Positions 12,001 to 24,350 are shown, numbered from the stretch's first letter. The stretch: DNA of 64,000 bases from Schizonepeta tenuifolia (GCA_029490685.1 CM055957.1:4092001-4156000); one strand, 5' to 3'. Notes: generated from the letters alone by a model not told the origin. Made by a program: numbers and translations.

Positions 12001-13816
12001 AAGTAATATAGTAAAATAATTTAAATCATCAACTCAATCATATCCTCATGCTCATAACATACTCATATCATAATCCAACAACAATCTAAATAAAATTCTC
12101 CTAAATTAACCCTAATTTTCGGTACACTCAAATTAGGGCAAACATGTTTTTCTCATTCTCTTAAGCATAGAAATCATTCTAATCATCACCATAAATACAT
12201 ACAATCAAGAAATCATCAAAAATTCATAAAAATTATTTTTCTTTCTTCTTTTTCTTCATTTTCGGTCCTACTTAATTTTTATAGGATTTTTTTCTTTTCT
12301 TTCCTCTTAATTCCTAGATAAATTTCTAGGTTTTGTTCTCCTCATTATATCCTCACATCATCATCATGGATTATCATCATCACATGCCCTAGGTTTGCCT
12401 AAGCATAAATTAAACATGTATTTTTTTCTTTCTTTAGGACTTATATATTTACATATATACATAAATCGAATTATCACACCCCGACTCCCGAGGTGCGACT
12501 AACGACACTAACACTACTAACCATTCGTCAACTCAACTCAAATAAGGGATTCATGCTCGGGGAAAATAAGGAAATATTGACTGAAAGCGATAACAAATAG
12601 AACATGCTTCCAAGTCCCAACTAAAACATCAAACGAGCATGGATAATTTACATACCAAGTCCAAACGGAATAAGGATATCAAGTTCACAAGAAACGAGAA
12701 TCAACAAAAACCATAAATTGTATCGAGCGCCTCGCTCTTAATCAACAGAATATCAAAGTATTGGTTCAAAAACATATAAACAGACATCATTATCATAGCA
12801 TTGCAGCGGAAATCTCGACTCGATCCCAACAACTACATGTATGAGGACATGTAATTGTCAGTCCACTTTCTACTCGACCAAAACAAACACACCACACCAC
12901 CAAGTTGCCCACGTCATCCACATCCCGCTAACCTGCACGTTTAGAAATACATGCAGGGCTGAGTACTTCGTACTCAGTGAACATATGCCAAAATATTTGA
13001 AAACTTGCTCCTAAAGCTATACAATTGAACTTGCCATGCCGAAGCATCACAAGTATTTATGCAGTTAAAAACGTTTACTTGTGAACGCAAAAACATTTTC
13101 TTTTCTGAATAGACTATGCAGTCAAAATATAATATATACTCAACAAAGGCATGTATCATCTACCACTTTAACTTTGTGCCGAGAAGTAGGCCTCCTTCTC
13201 AAATACCGTGACCGGCTAAACCGAAGTAAAGCTCACAGTCACCTCAAACTATTCAAATACTACACGTGGGTTCTTGTCTTTCACAGGGCATTCATATCTT
13301 AAGCAGATGATAAAGCATACCAAAACTCATGTAAAAACGTCAAGTCAATCGAACTTCAAAACTCACATAATAATACTCAATAATCATAATAGCATTCATC
13401 GGAAATTTTGGTTTTAGAAAAGCCCACCTGACTTCCAAAGACTAGCTAGGCGGCTTACTTTTGACTGTCCTTGCTACTTGTCCGTTCCGCTCGGTCCTTC
13501 ACAATTTGACATCGATAAAAGAATAAGACTCGACGCGAAAGACGTAAAGTAGATTTTGGCTTCGACTGGAGGACTTCTACTTGACTCGACTCTCTATTTT
13601 TATCTTTTCTAATTCGATATCCTTTCTCAACTTTCTCGTTCTCAACTCGTCGACTCTACTCGGTTACTAATTACTTCGTCTCGTATTCTCGTTATAAATC
13701 ACTTCTACTTAGCACTTCTCACTAGTTAAGGAGATATTACTTTTCTCGACTACATCACTCAAATTTGTTTTTATTTGAATACTCGATTTGACTAACGTTA
13801 TTCAAATCAATTACGC

Positions 13817-13820
<4 letters not shown>

Positions 13821-13903
<83 letters not shown>
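13821..13903. repeat. (TA)n(TG)n microsatellite
   Basis: About 13 TA units pass directly into about 28 TG units inside copy A. This compound dinucleotide tract is expected to be length-polymorphic and may adopt left-handed or cruciform DNA. Confidence 0.95.
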
Positions 13904-13905
<2 letters not shown>

Positions 13906-14739
13906 CATTCTCAACAATTTGAACGATTGACTTCAAGGCATAAGCATTTATTCAGTCACATAAGTTTATGTAAGCATAATAACTTAACATAGAATTTTAA
14001 TTAAACATACAATCTCGACATGATTCATATTTCAACTAAATTAACACTCACTTAATATTGCTCGACTCTAGTTTTAGAAAACGCTAACTTCAATCTTATA
14101 AAATAGATTCTCGTTTTTCAAATAAAGAAATCACAAATTCAAGTAATAAGAATTTAAAAACTCAAGTTATCATTTAATATTTTTCGACTCAATATACGAC
14201 GTTATTTCCAACATACGTCGTCTTTCCTTAATTTCATCTACGTGCTTGTATACGTACTATTATTTATTCTCTTACTATAATTTCTCTTTTATTATTCTCC
14301 ATTAAACTCTTATTAAATCGAAATTCATTTTCTATTTAAAACTCAACTCAATTTATTATTCTCATTCTCTATTATTTCTTATTTTATTAAGAAATTCCTT
14401 TTAAATTATTTAACTCTAACTTTGTTATTTATTATTATTTCTCGTTGTTTCTCATTCAATCAAACGGCTTAACCTCAACTACTCGTCTCAAATTTTATAC
14501 TCGATTTCCAATTCCATTTCTTTAACTCTAACTCGTCTTTAATTTTTCAATTATCATCTCTTTTAATTCTCTATTATTTATTTTACTAAATTCTCTCCTT
14601 CTAACTCTACTTATTTAATAAAGAACTACTTTTCGTTATTTTTCTCAATTTAATGACTCATTATTAATTTAATAACTTTTCTCTTTTATTTCTATTAATT
14701 TTATTAATTTTATTTCATAATTAATTTTAATGTTCTTTG

Positions 14740-16850
14740 TTCAAAAAATTGGAGCTCTTTGTTCAGCACGATGGATAGGAATTCCAATCAAGCGGGGTCT
14801 TGGGCCTTTAGATAAGGATTCCGTCGACATAAAGATTGATCGAATCGGGCGAGAAACGAAGAAGTTATGGCCAAAATAGTTTTTGCGTCGGGTCCCGTTT
14901 TGCGCAGTTCCACTATTTTTGCCATAACTTCTAGGCTATTTGTCCGATTTTGCCGATTCAAGCGGCGTTGGAAACCTTATTCCAAGGGCTATCCCCCACA
15001 AAGTAAAAATCCACTCTTCCTAATATTTTGCTTTACGAGAACTTCGTGAAAGTCCAAAACAAGCGAAAAAGTGACTATTTTGGGGCGTATTCGGCCGATT
15101 TACCCGCAATCTGGGCCTCCAAATTATGCAAGCTCATTTTAAAATGCCATAAGTATATATGAATGTGCTAATGTGCGAAAAAATCAACATTTCGTTTCGG
15201 ATGATTTTTCAGCCCTCGAACCCCTAGGGGCCCTTGCGCCCGGCCCAAAAATTGAAACTCTTTGTTCGGCATGATGGATAGGAATTCCGATCATAAGGGG
15301 ACTTAGGCCTTTAGATAAGGATTCTGTGGACATAAAGATCGACTGAATCGGGCGAGTAACGAAGAAGTTATGGCCAAAATAGTTTTTAGCCCAGGCCCAA
15401 AAATTGGAGCTCTTTGTTCACCACGATGGATAGGAATTCCAATCAAGCGGGGTCTTGGGCCTTTAGATAAGGATTCCGTCGACATAAAGATCGATCGAAT
15501 CGGGCGAGAAACGAAGAAGGCCCGGCCCAAAAATTGGAGCTCTTTGTTCACCACGATGGATAGGAATTCCAATCAAGCGGGGTCTTGGGCCTTTAGATAA
15601 GGATTCCGTCGACATAAAGATCGATCGAATCGGGCGAGAAACGAAGAAGTTATGGCCAAAATAGTTTTTGCATCGGGTCCCGTTTTGCGCAGTTCCACTA
15701 TTTTCGCCATAACTTCTAGGCTATTTGTCCGATTTGGCCGATTCAAGCGGCGTTGGAAACCTTATTCCAAGGGCTATCCCCCACAAAATAAAAATCCACT
15801 TTTCCTATTATTTTGCTTTACGAGAACTTCGTGAGAGTCCAAAACAAGCGAAAAAGTGACTATTTTGGGGCGTATTCGGCCGATTTACCCGCAATCTGGG
15901 CCTCCAAATTACGCAAGCTCATTTTAAAATGCCATAAGTACATGTGAATGTGCTAATGTGTGAAAAAATTAACATTTCGTTTCGGATGATTTTTCAGCCC
16001 CCGAACCCCTAGGGGTACCCCTCTAGGGCCCGGCCCAAAAATTGAAACTCTTTGTTCGGCATGATGGATAGGAATTCCGATCATAAGGGGACTTAGGCCT
16101 TTAGATAAGGATTCTGTGGACATAAAGATCGACCGAATCGGGCGAGTAACGAAGAAGTTATGGCCAAAATAGTTTTTAGCCCAGGCCCCTAGGGGGTACT
16201 CCTAGGGCCAGGCCCAAAAATTGGAGCTCTTTGTTCAGCTCGATGGATAGGAATTTCAATCATGCGGGGTCTTCGGCCTTTAGATAAGGATTCCGTCGAC
16301 ATAAAGATCGATTGAATCGGGGAAGAAGTTATGGCCAAAATAGTTTTTGCGTCGGGTCCCGTTTTGCGCAGTTCCACTATTTTTGCCATAACTTCTAGGC
16401 TATTTGTCCGATTTTGCCGATTCAAGCGGCGTTGGAAACCTTATTCCAAGGGCTATCCCCCACAAAGTAAAAATCCACTTTTTCTATTATTTTGCTTTAC
16501 GAGAACTTCGTGAGAGTCCAAAACAAGCGAAAAAGTGACTATTTTGGAGCGTATTCGGCCGATTTACCCGCAATCTGGGCCTCCAAATTATGCAAGCTCA
16601 TTTTAAAATGCCATAAGTATATGTGAATGTGCTAATGTGCGAAAAAATCAACATTTCGTTTCGGATGATTTTTCAGCCCCCGAACCCCTAGGGGCCCTTG
16701 CGCCCGGCCCAAAAATTGAAACTCTTTGTTCGGCAGGATGGATAGGAATTTCGATCATAAGGGGACTTAGGCGTTTAGATAAGGATTCTGTGGACATAAA
16801 GATCGACCGAATCGGGCGAGTAACAAGAAGTTATGGCCAAAAACTCATAT
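14740..16850. repeat. Satellite-like tandem array inside copy A
   Basis: Units begin at the AAAATTGGAGCTCTTTGTTC (alpha) and AAAATTGAAACTCTTTGTTC (beta) blocks. Alpha starts lie near 14743, 15400, 15530 and 16217, and beta starts near 15249, 16037 and 16711. One alpha-beta pair is about 660-690 bp; the alpha start at 15400 is a local 130-bp duplication. Alpha and beta share the GATGGATAGGAATT core and diverge afterwards. Each full alpha unit contains a 20-bp inverted repeat (first copy 14861-14880 with 14912-14931). Copy B lacks the array, so it is an addition to this copy. Confidence 0.88.
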
Positions 16851-19268
16851 TTTTACCAAGAACACCTAGAACACACACTAGGCATTCAAGTTCTAATGTT
16901 CGATTTTTTTCATGTTTTTATGCTTGAAATTTCAATTTCTTCATCTCAAAAATACTTATCGAACATCTAACACTCAAAATTTCACACAAACATACTTAAA
17001 TCCTCATAACATCAAAATCATCGAAAACACTAAAAATCATCAAAACTATTTTTCTTCCATAAACATGCATATATATCAATTTCTCCTCCATAACAACATA
17101 ATGAATTAAACATCTATAACTCACTTTTTATCTCATGCTGATAACATCAACAAATCATCAAACAAATGATCAAATCAAATTCTTCCTCCATATACTCAAA
17201 ATTTTCAGTATTAACATGAAAAATAGAGCGATTGTTTTCTCAAATTTCCCATGCATAATAATCATATAAATCATGCTTGTACACACATATAAATCATAAA
17301 TCATCAAATATTCATAGAAATCAGATAAATCGAATTTTTCTTCCTCTTGCCCTAATTTTCGGTTTTAACCAATTTTTAGGGGTTTTAATTTTTTTTCTTT
17401 TCTCCTTTAATCCTTAGATAAATTCCTAAGCTCGATTTCTCTAACGATTTTCTCACTCGATTCTCACCTCGAATTCCTAGTTTGCCTAAGCATAAAATTA
17501 AAACATGCATTTTTCTTTCTTTTAGGGATTAGAGATTACATATATACAAATAATTAAATGAATTAACCTACTTTTAAGAAATTAAAACCAAGCTCTCCTC
17601 TTGATTCTTCTTGGACCGAAATGGAAGATTTGGGAGCTCAAACTCTAGCTTGAATTTCCATGGTGGATTTCATCTTGAATTCTCAAAAAAAAAAAAAAAA
17701 AAATCAACATCTCATTTTAGGGCTAGGGTGTCGAAAATTTAAGGAAATAGAGAGATGTTTTTGCTTGGATTTGAACTCAAAATATGAAGGATTATTACCT
17801 CTTAAATTTAAGTTGGAAGAACTAGAGAGGATGATGATGATCTCTTGAAACTTGGAGCTTGGGAGCTTGAAGATTGAAGCTTCAATGGAGGTTTCACAAT
17901 TTTTGTGTGTGTGTGTATACCTCTCGGCAAAGAGGGGAGAGAGATGGAGAGAAATTTTCTTTCTTTCTTCTTTGATAAGGAACGAGAGAGAGGGAGAGTG
18001 AGTTTGAGAGAGAGTGATGTGAGATGAATGATGAAAATGAAATGAATTTAGCAAATGAAAGAAGTTAAGAAAGGAATATCATTATGATTATTCCATATAG
18101 GAGTTGAAAATAGGTAGTCTAGGGAGATATTAGGGAGAGAGAGAGAGGGAGGTCGGTTGAGAGAGGGAGAGGGATGAGAGAGAGATTCCCATTTTATTAC
18201 GGGTATATTTTTTTAGGGATGAAAAAGTTTTCTTGTAGAATATGTCCGTGTTATTTCATTTATACTGAAAACGGCTCTAAACTCTCCTCGTCTCGTTTCC
18301 GACATCGAAAACACCTCAACTCTATCTCATATCTCACGAAATAAATCAAGGATTCCGAATATCAAACTTTTAGGTCAAAATTCCAAGTAACGAAGAAAAA
18401 CCTAAAAATCAATCGGCTAATTAATCCATTAAGAACTAAACTCCTAGAATTCTCTCAGGTGATCTCGGATAAGCTTCTAACATCTCTCAGGGGTCTTAGA
18501 ATTAAGTCTAGATTCAAAAGATACTAATTAGGTCAAATTCTAAGTTCGTCGGTGAATAGTATTTTCTCGGTTCTCGTTACTATTCACTGAAAAGTAAAAA
18601 TTCTCAATATTCTCCGAAATTCATACTCATGCTCAAACTCATATAAATAAACTTAATCAATGCATCACAGACTCGATTCGAATAATCGAAACTAGAAAAT
18701 TCACGTCAAAGCATATAAGGGCAATTTGGTCATTTCAAGCAAATTCTTTTTTTTTTCTTGAGAAAAATCTTATTATTCTAGGCATATTATGAAGTTTAGA
18801 ACGCACTTAAGGACTTATAAAAATTCGGGGTATTACACGAATGAATAGCATACTTTAGAGAAAATAAATCGAACTCCTCCTCTTGTGAAGCTTGGACCGA
18901 TGGTGAAGGGGAAATGATGAGCTTCAAGTACTAGCTTGGATTTTTCATGGAGGAATCCATCTCTAGACCTCAAAAAAATAAGCAAAAATAAATCATCTCT
19001 TTTAGGCTAAGTGCCGAAAATTTAAAGAATAAAGAGGGAGATGATTTTGATTCTTGAAATAATCTCAAAGCTTGAAGAACTAGGTTACCTTCTTCAATTA
19101 GGGCTTGAAAGTTGAAGATGATGAAGTTCTTGAAGATAAGGGCATTTTCATCATTTTTCAAGAAAATTTTCTTTTTTTGAAAAATTTTATCACTCAAGAC
19201 ACGTTATTTAAAATATATTAACGCATTTAAAACGCTCTCAAAGACTTGTAAAAATTCGGGGTATTACA

Positions 19269-19619
19269 AAAGGACAAGACAAAGTTGAATGAAGTGAGTT
19301 TATATGGTCAGAGGTCATACACCAAATGTAATAAAAGAAGTGGATGTATTGGAAATCCACTGTATGTACAGGGATATAAATAAAATTATCCCTTATGAGA
19401 TATACTCTTCAATATTGATTATAGAATTTAATTTTATCACTCAGTCATTGCTAGTTGTAAAACTTCAGAACAATTTCTCGTGGTATTACAAGCGCTAAAT
19501 GACATGGTTCGTGTAATCAAAGAAAGTTTGAGCGACTTGAGATATATTGGTGAATGAAATAAGACATAATTATTAAAATTGCACTTTCGGGTATTTTGAA
19601 AAATCTTGCACGATAAATT
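19269..19619. other. Unassigned DNA between copy C and Copia-1
   Basis: There is no convincing coding frame, RNA gene or known repeat. It is AT-rich and may be original intergenic sequence into which both neighbours inserted. Confidence 0.5.
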
Positions 19620-19993
19620 TGTTGGAAGCAAGGATGTATATATAATTTATTTTGGAGAACTAATGTTTGGAGAATAATATTTATATTTGTAGTGGACGTG
19701 TGTACGTGTGTATGTAAGGGAATTAGAAAGGAATTTATTTTTTCAACATAATTCAATTCAATTCACTTCATCTACATAATTAAGCATACATCATCATATT
19801 TCGGTTATGACCGACTATAATTTGTGGTTAGGAATAGTTTATCTAGACAATTCCTTTTCTAAATTTTTCAACCTCATTTCCTTAATTCTCATTTCTAGAT
19901 TTTTCTAATCTATTCTCCCTAATTCTTTACAATTCTAGATAGTTCATTACAAAATATCTCCTTCAAAAAATCAAGTTTACTTATATTTCAACA
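19620..19993 (-). repeat. 3' LTR of Copia-1, 374 bp
   Basis: It is nearly identical to 42202-42591, with scattered substitutions and a deletion of about 16 bp near 19799. The polypurine tract, read on the minus strand as TTTAAGAGAGAG, lies just inside at 19994-20005. Confidence 0.93.
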
Positions 19994-20181
19994 CTCTCTC
20001 TTAAACTTAATTTGTCATCCCGAGCAACTTCTGAGCCTGATTTGTGAAGATGTCGGCAACTTGATCTTGTGATTTCACATACTCCACTTGAACCTCCTTC
20101 TTTCTGATGCACTCTATAATGTAGTGGAAGCGGGTGTCAATGTGCTTACTTCGATTATGGAATACTGGATTCTTCGATAGC
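19994..20181 (-). pseudogene. Copia-1 RNase H C-terminal part, separated by the Athila insertion
   Basis: On the minus strand this encodes the end of copia RNase H, with the SKHIDTRFHYI block and the VADIFT motif. It continues exactly the frame that stops at 38336 on the other side of the Athila element. The duplicated ATAGC (20177-20181 and 38336-38340) marks the break. The N-terminal RNase H and RT are at 38356-39570. Confidence 0.85.
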
Positions 20182-20309
20182 TGATGAGACCATATTTTAT
20201 ATGCTCATCATGTGTTTTTAGGTGTAGATCGAGTCTAGTTTTATGTCTTTTTAGTTTGTTTTAGTGTCTGGGCGGACATGTTTGGTAGTAGGCATGGACA
20301 CTACAAAAA

Positions 20310-20700
20310 AACAGCTAATTACCGAGAAAATTACCGAGGGCAATCTTGCCCTCGGTAATTACCGACCAATTACCAACGGCAAAAAACACGGGTCGGTTTT
20401 GGTGAATTTACCGACGGCAACTTGGCGGGATGGTTCCCGCCGAACTCACCGAGGGAAACTGCCCACGTTAAATTACCGAGGGAAATTGCCCTCAGTAATA
20501 AATTAAATAAAAAATTAGGTAAATTTAAATGTAATTACCGACGGCATGTCCCTTGGTAATTACCGAGGGTGTGATTGACGTCGGTGATTACCGAGGGCGT
20601 AAGCCGCCGTCGGTGATTACCGAGAGCTCCTGCCGCCGTCGGCGATTTATACGGGTCGGCGGTTTACCGAGGGCATTTGCCGTCGGTAATCTTTCAAATC
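20310..20700. repeat. Left subterminal repeat region of the CACTA element
   Basis: At least ten copies of the motif TTACCGA(C/G)GGC, or its complement GCC(G/C)TCGGTAA, occur here in both orientations. Such arrays are known binding sites of TNPA-like proteins in CACTA elements. The matching right array is at 24000-24350. Confidence 0.85.
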
Positions 20701-20795
20701 AAATTGGGGCTTCCAGCCCTAATTGCCCATTTCTGCTCCTGCCCTCCCCATCGTCCTCCATCGCCATGCCATCGCCGTGTCGTCGCCGTGATTTG

Positions 20796-21236
20796 GTAAG
20801 TTCTGTCTCTCTCTCTCTCTCTCTCTCCCTCTCTGTCTCGCTCTCTCTCTCTCTCTCTCTAACTCCTCTCTGTCTCTCTCTCTCAGCCGCGCACGCCGCC
20901 GCCGTTGTCGCCGCCGAGTCGCCATCGCCGCGTCGCCGGTAAGTCTCTCTCTCTGTCTCGCTCTCTCTCTGTCCCTCTCTCTCTCTATCTCGCTCTCCCT
21001 CTGTCTCTCTCTCTCTCTCTGTCTCTCTCTCGCTCTAACTCCTCTCTGTCTCTCTCTCTCAGCCGCACGCCACCGCCGTTGCCACCGTCCCTGCCGCCGA
21101 GTCACCATCGCCGGTATCTCTCTCTGTCTCTCTCTCTCTATCTCTATGTCTCTCTCTCTCTCTCTATGTCAGCCTTGCCGCCGTCCCCGCTGCCCGCCAC
21201 CTCCGCTACCGACGCCGCCCCCGCTGCCGCTGCCGG
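20796..21236 (+). repeat. GC-rich mini-exon and (TC)n intron cassettes in the CACTA element
   Basis: Three GC-rich blocks (20887-20938, 21063-21113, 21173-21235; 52, 51 and 63 bp) are each preceded by a (TC)n tract ending in CAG and followed by GT. A further donor GTAAG lies at 20796. The first two blocks are clearly duplicates of each other, with the CCGCCGCCGTTG-like core and the GAGTC(G/A)CCATCGCCG ending. The tracts would serve as polypyrimidine tracts of short introns. Splicing is inferred; no transcript is available. Confidence 0.6.
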
Positions 21237-21265
21237 TAATTACATTAGTTTGCGCTCGATTTTTT

Positions 21266-21301
<36 letters not shown>

Positions 21302-21779
21302 TAGTTGTTTGCTAGTGTAGAAATTACGAATCAATGTAGAATTTGTGTGCTAGGTTTGATAAGTATGTTGCATACGTGTTTGATAAATATGTTCGTATTT
21401 GATGCATCTTTTCACTTAATACATGCATATTACATGTTAATTTATGTGATAAGAAATATGATTACATATATGTTATTACATTGTGGGATAGATTTAATCA
21501 ATTTCTTAAGGATCTTCTCCCTTTGGGATAGATTTTGGTTATTTCTTAAGGATCTTCTCCCAACAATTGAATGACTATTTGTAATTATTGTATTTTTTAT
21601 TGCTTATTTTATATTGTATTGGTTGAAAAATTGGGGGCCGGGTCGGGTAGACTTAGTAAATTAGAACCATTATGGTTAACATAGCTGGTAGAGTCGAGCA
21701 CTTGGTAGTTAGGATAATGAGGTTATGCTGTCGAAATTTTGTCTTATTTATGACTGATGTTCTTTCTATTTTTAATTAG

Positions 21780-21997
21780 AAATTACAGCAACGAATGATA
21801 TTCGTCAGTGGATGTATGCGAGATATAATGATCGTTCTGCATTTGAAATTGGACTTGAGGGTTTCCTTGAGTATGCGATAAATCAAACAGCTTACACAGA
21901 TGGAGTAGGTAACATTAGGTGTCCGTGTAAGAAGTGCAAACACTTGAAATTTTTATGTGTGCCTACAGTTAGAGAACATGTTACATTAGGTGTCTGA
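21780..21997 (+). pseudogene. CACTA transposase-associated N-terminal domain, truncated TNP2
   Basis: The frame contains QWMYARYND, then GLEGFLEYA and RCPCKKCKHLKF with TVREHV. This is the Cys-rich transposase-associated domain at the N-terminus of plant TNP2 transposases. A stop follows at about 21995, and the next exon belongs to a different CACTA gene. The large catalytic DDE domain that should follow is absent, which indicates an internal deletion. Confidence 0.78.
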
Positions 21998-22019
21998 TTT
22001 TTTATTTGAAACATGTACA

Positions 22020-22335
22020 ATGTCGAGCACTCGTAGAGGTTTTCGTCTTTCCACTGCACAGCAGAGTTCTTCTGGGTCTGCACAGCAGACTCCTCCTGGG
22101 TCTTCACAGCAGACTCCTCCCTCGTCACAGCAGGAGTCGACTCGGCTAGGTACGACTCCTCCTTCTTCACCGCACGTTTCTGAGACTCCTCCAGAGTCTT
22201 CTTCTACACGGCCAAAAAGGCTCAGAGTCGTACCAGTTGCCGAGCTGAAGCGGCAATGGCCTAAGGGCCCCAATGGGAAGCTTCTCTTTCAGAGAATGCC
22301 TAGTGGGTACGTCATTTGTTATTATTATTATTATT

Positions 22336-22367
<32 letters not shown>

Positions 22368-22369
22368 AG

Positions 22370-22422
<53 letters not shown>

Positions 22423-22496
22423 GTTATTATTATTATTATTGTTATTATTATTATTATTATTGTTATTATTATTATTAATGTTATTATTATTATTAA

Positions 22497-22536
<40 letters not shown>

Positions 22537-23777
22537 ATTATTATTATTGTTTATAGAGAGTTGATGGAGACAACGGGCATCGCAAGCAATGCCTTTCAAG
22601 CTTTTAAGAGGATTCCTAACCCTGGATACAATTGGAAGTCGACTTCCGACGAGGTGAAGGCTGCATACTGGGCCGAATTTGGGGTAATTGAATTTTTATT
22701 ACAAATAATTATTATAATTATTATTGTTATTCCGTTATCTACTGATTTAATCATTTTTATTCAACAGAAAGAATATTGTTGGGAGCCTGAGGATGAGGCC
22801 AATGTGAAGAAGATGTGGGAGGCCAAGGCACGTACCAGGTTCAGTGACAACTTGAGCATCGTGAAGCAGAAGTGGAAGAAGAAGACTGCTGCGGGCCAGA
22901 CGATGGCCAGACCCGACGGCTTCACTGACGAGTACTGGACAGGGATCCAGGCGTACTGGCAGCAGGAGGATGTTGAGGCGGTTTCCCAGCGACACATGCA
23001 AAACCGTCTGTCTGAGCCCGATGGACCAGGTACAGGGATAGCAAAGCACGTTGGAGGGTCTCAGTCCACTCGTATCCTGCAGCAGAGTTTGGTTAGTAAT
23101 TATCAATTCATTTCTTAAGTATATATATATATATATATATATATTATATCTTTGTTAATAATTTATTTATCTTATATACATGTATTAACAGAGCTTGCAG
23201 AGTGGACTGCCGGTGACTGCCTTGAACTATGAGACTTTCCTGAGCATCCACACAAAAGAAGACGGCACCTATGCGACACAGAGCGATGAACATCTTGATG
23301 TAAGTATTTAAATTTATTTAAGTATTAGTTAAATATATTGTAATGTATTTAATTTCTAACAAATATGCAATGTTATGTATCAATTAGGCTGAAATTCATC
23401 GCATTGCTCGGGAGTCACAACGAACGGACCTGAACGAGATCTACTTGGAGCTCGTACATCCGGACAGGTCATGGCGTTACGGCACTGGAAGTGCCGGTGC
23501 CAGCCAGATTAGTAGGGGGTCTACTAGTAGCACTGGCACTTCAGCCATGACATAAGAGATGTACGAGACTCGGATCTCCACGTTGGAGGAGCGACTGCAG
23601 CAGTCTGAGGCGGAACGTGCTGCAGAACGTGCAGCCCTGGAGGTGCAACGAGCAGCAGAACGTGCAGCCATCGAGGAGGAGCGAGCAGCACGTATAGCGT
23701 TGGAGGCGCGCTTTGCTCAGTTTGAGCAATTATTGATGCAATCGGGCCAGCTACCTCCTCGTCCTCCGCCTAGTTGA
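22020..23777 (+). pseudogene. CACTA Transposase_24-like (TNPA-type) gene, five exons, one nonsense codon
   Basis: Proposed exons are 22020-22306, 22557-22683, 22768-23091, 23192-23299 and 23388-23777, all with GT-AG borders and in phase. The start is MSSTRRGFRLST. Exon 1 is Ser/Gln/Pro-rich. Exons 2-3 hold the Transposase_24 region (NAFQAFKRIPNPGYNWKS; WEAKARTRFSDNLS; DEYWTGIQAYWQQEDV). Exon 5 encodes a Glu/Arg/Ala heptad coiled coil ending PPRPPPS. TAA at 23553-23555, where Gln fits, separates the coiled coil from the rest. TNPA-like proteins bind the subterminal repeats and help excision. Intron 1 is a 250-bp (ATT)n-like tract. Confidence 0.72.
22307..22556. repeat. (TTA)n / (TTG)n microsatellite filling intron 1 of the CACTA gene
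   Basis: Almost the whole 250-bp intron is TTA units with a (TTG)n segment at 22338-22370. It begins at the donor GTACGT and ends at TTATAG. Long apparent poly-Ile, poly-Leu and poly-Asn frames here are products of the repeat. Confidence 0.9.
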
Positions 23778-23999
23778 TTAGGTCGTTCGTTCGTTTTATC
23801 CTGTAGTTACTTATACACTTCGTACATTATTACACTCGTATTTTACATGTATCCTCGTATATTGCATTTGTTTATATGATTTGGGATATTGTGATACCCT
23901 GTTTTGATATTTGCTTTGTTATAGTGTGTGTCGTGTAATTGAATCGTGAAGCAGGGGTTACAAAAAATAAATAAAAAATTATAAAAAAAAATAAATTTA

Positions 24000-24350
24000 C
24001 CGACGGCAAATAATCCCCTCTGTAATTACCGAGGGCGTTTACCGTCGGTGATCTCTTTGCAGCAAATAGTGAAATCACCGACGGCAGCACTTCCCCTCGG
24101 TGATTACCGAGGGCGTTTCCGTCGGTGATCTCGCAAGAAAAAAACCTACTGTGTGCCATTGTTTACCGATCAAATTTACCGACGGTACCGCCGTCGGTAG
24201 TTACCGACGGTCAATTTGCCGTCGGTAATGTGCTCACTGACCGGGAGATCAACGGCAGTCTATGTGCATCGGTAATGTCGTCGGTAATTTAATTACCAAC
24301 GGGATTTAGTAAATTACCGATGATATTTACCCTCGGTAATTACCTGTTTT
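24000..24350. repeat. Right subterminal repeat region of the CACTA element
   Basis: About a dozen copies of TTACCGACGGC-like motifs and complements match those at the left end. The dense array ends just before the terminal CTGTTTTTTTTGTAGTG. Confidence 0.85.

Larger units (their letters stand above)
12472..18837 (-). mobile_element. Copy A of the 4-kb non-coding family, with TSD CGAAT
   Basis: Five-base TSDs CGAAT at 12467-12471 and 18838-18842 bound the insertion exactly. The ends are TATCACACCCCGACTC (left) and AATTCGGGGTATTACA (right), imperfect inverted ends; the left TA is probably a decayed TG. Without the internal satellite (14740-16850) the length is about 4.26 kb, equal to copy B without its insert. 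No frame longer than about 120 codons is convincing. The interior is AT-rich with pyrimidine-rich plus strand and ends in a GA-rich part at 17890-18180. A solo LTR of a large Ty3/gypsy element is the best guess. Confidence 0.75.
9099..19268 (-). mobile_element. Copy C of a 4-kb non-coding repeat family, split by copy A
   Basis: The outer copy consists of 9099-12471 and 18843-19268. Its right end is TTCGGGGTATTACA, the same terminus as copy A. Its left end is degraded; the best alignment to copy A starts near 9099 (GTCAC, then CCCGAGATG). No TSD was recognised. No coding potential is visible. It shares blocks with copies A and B: the hairpin block near 9561-9595, the block near 9824-9854 and the AGCTAGGCGGCTTACT block near 10107-10122. 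Very long TG...CA ends with inverted CCCCG termini suggest a giant solo LTR, but no coding partner is present to prove it. Confidence 0.6.

Noticed and set aside
14867..16513. A 60-codon frame starting MAKIVFASGP repeated three times
   Set aside because: It repeats because it sits in each satellite alpha unit. There is no protein-like pattern of change and no promoter.
20719..21315. Arg/Glu-rich and Ser/Leu-rich frames of over 120 codons
   Set aside because: They are products of the (TC)n microsatellite and are not independent genes.
22273..23118. Long frame with poly-Ile/poly-Val, and poly-Asn and poly-Leu frames on both strands
   Set aside because: They read through the (TTA)n tract that fills intron 1 of the CACTA gene. 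Only the segments outside the tract have family similarity.
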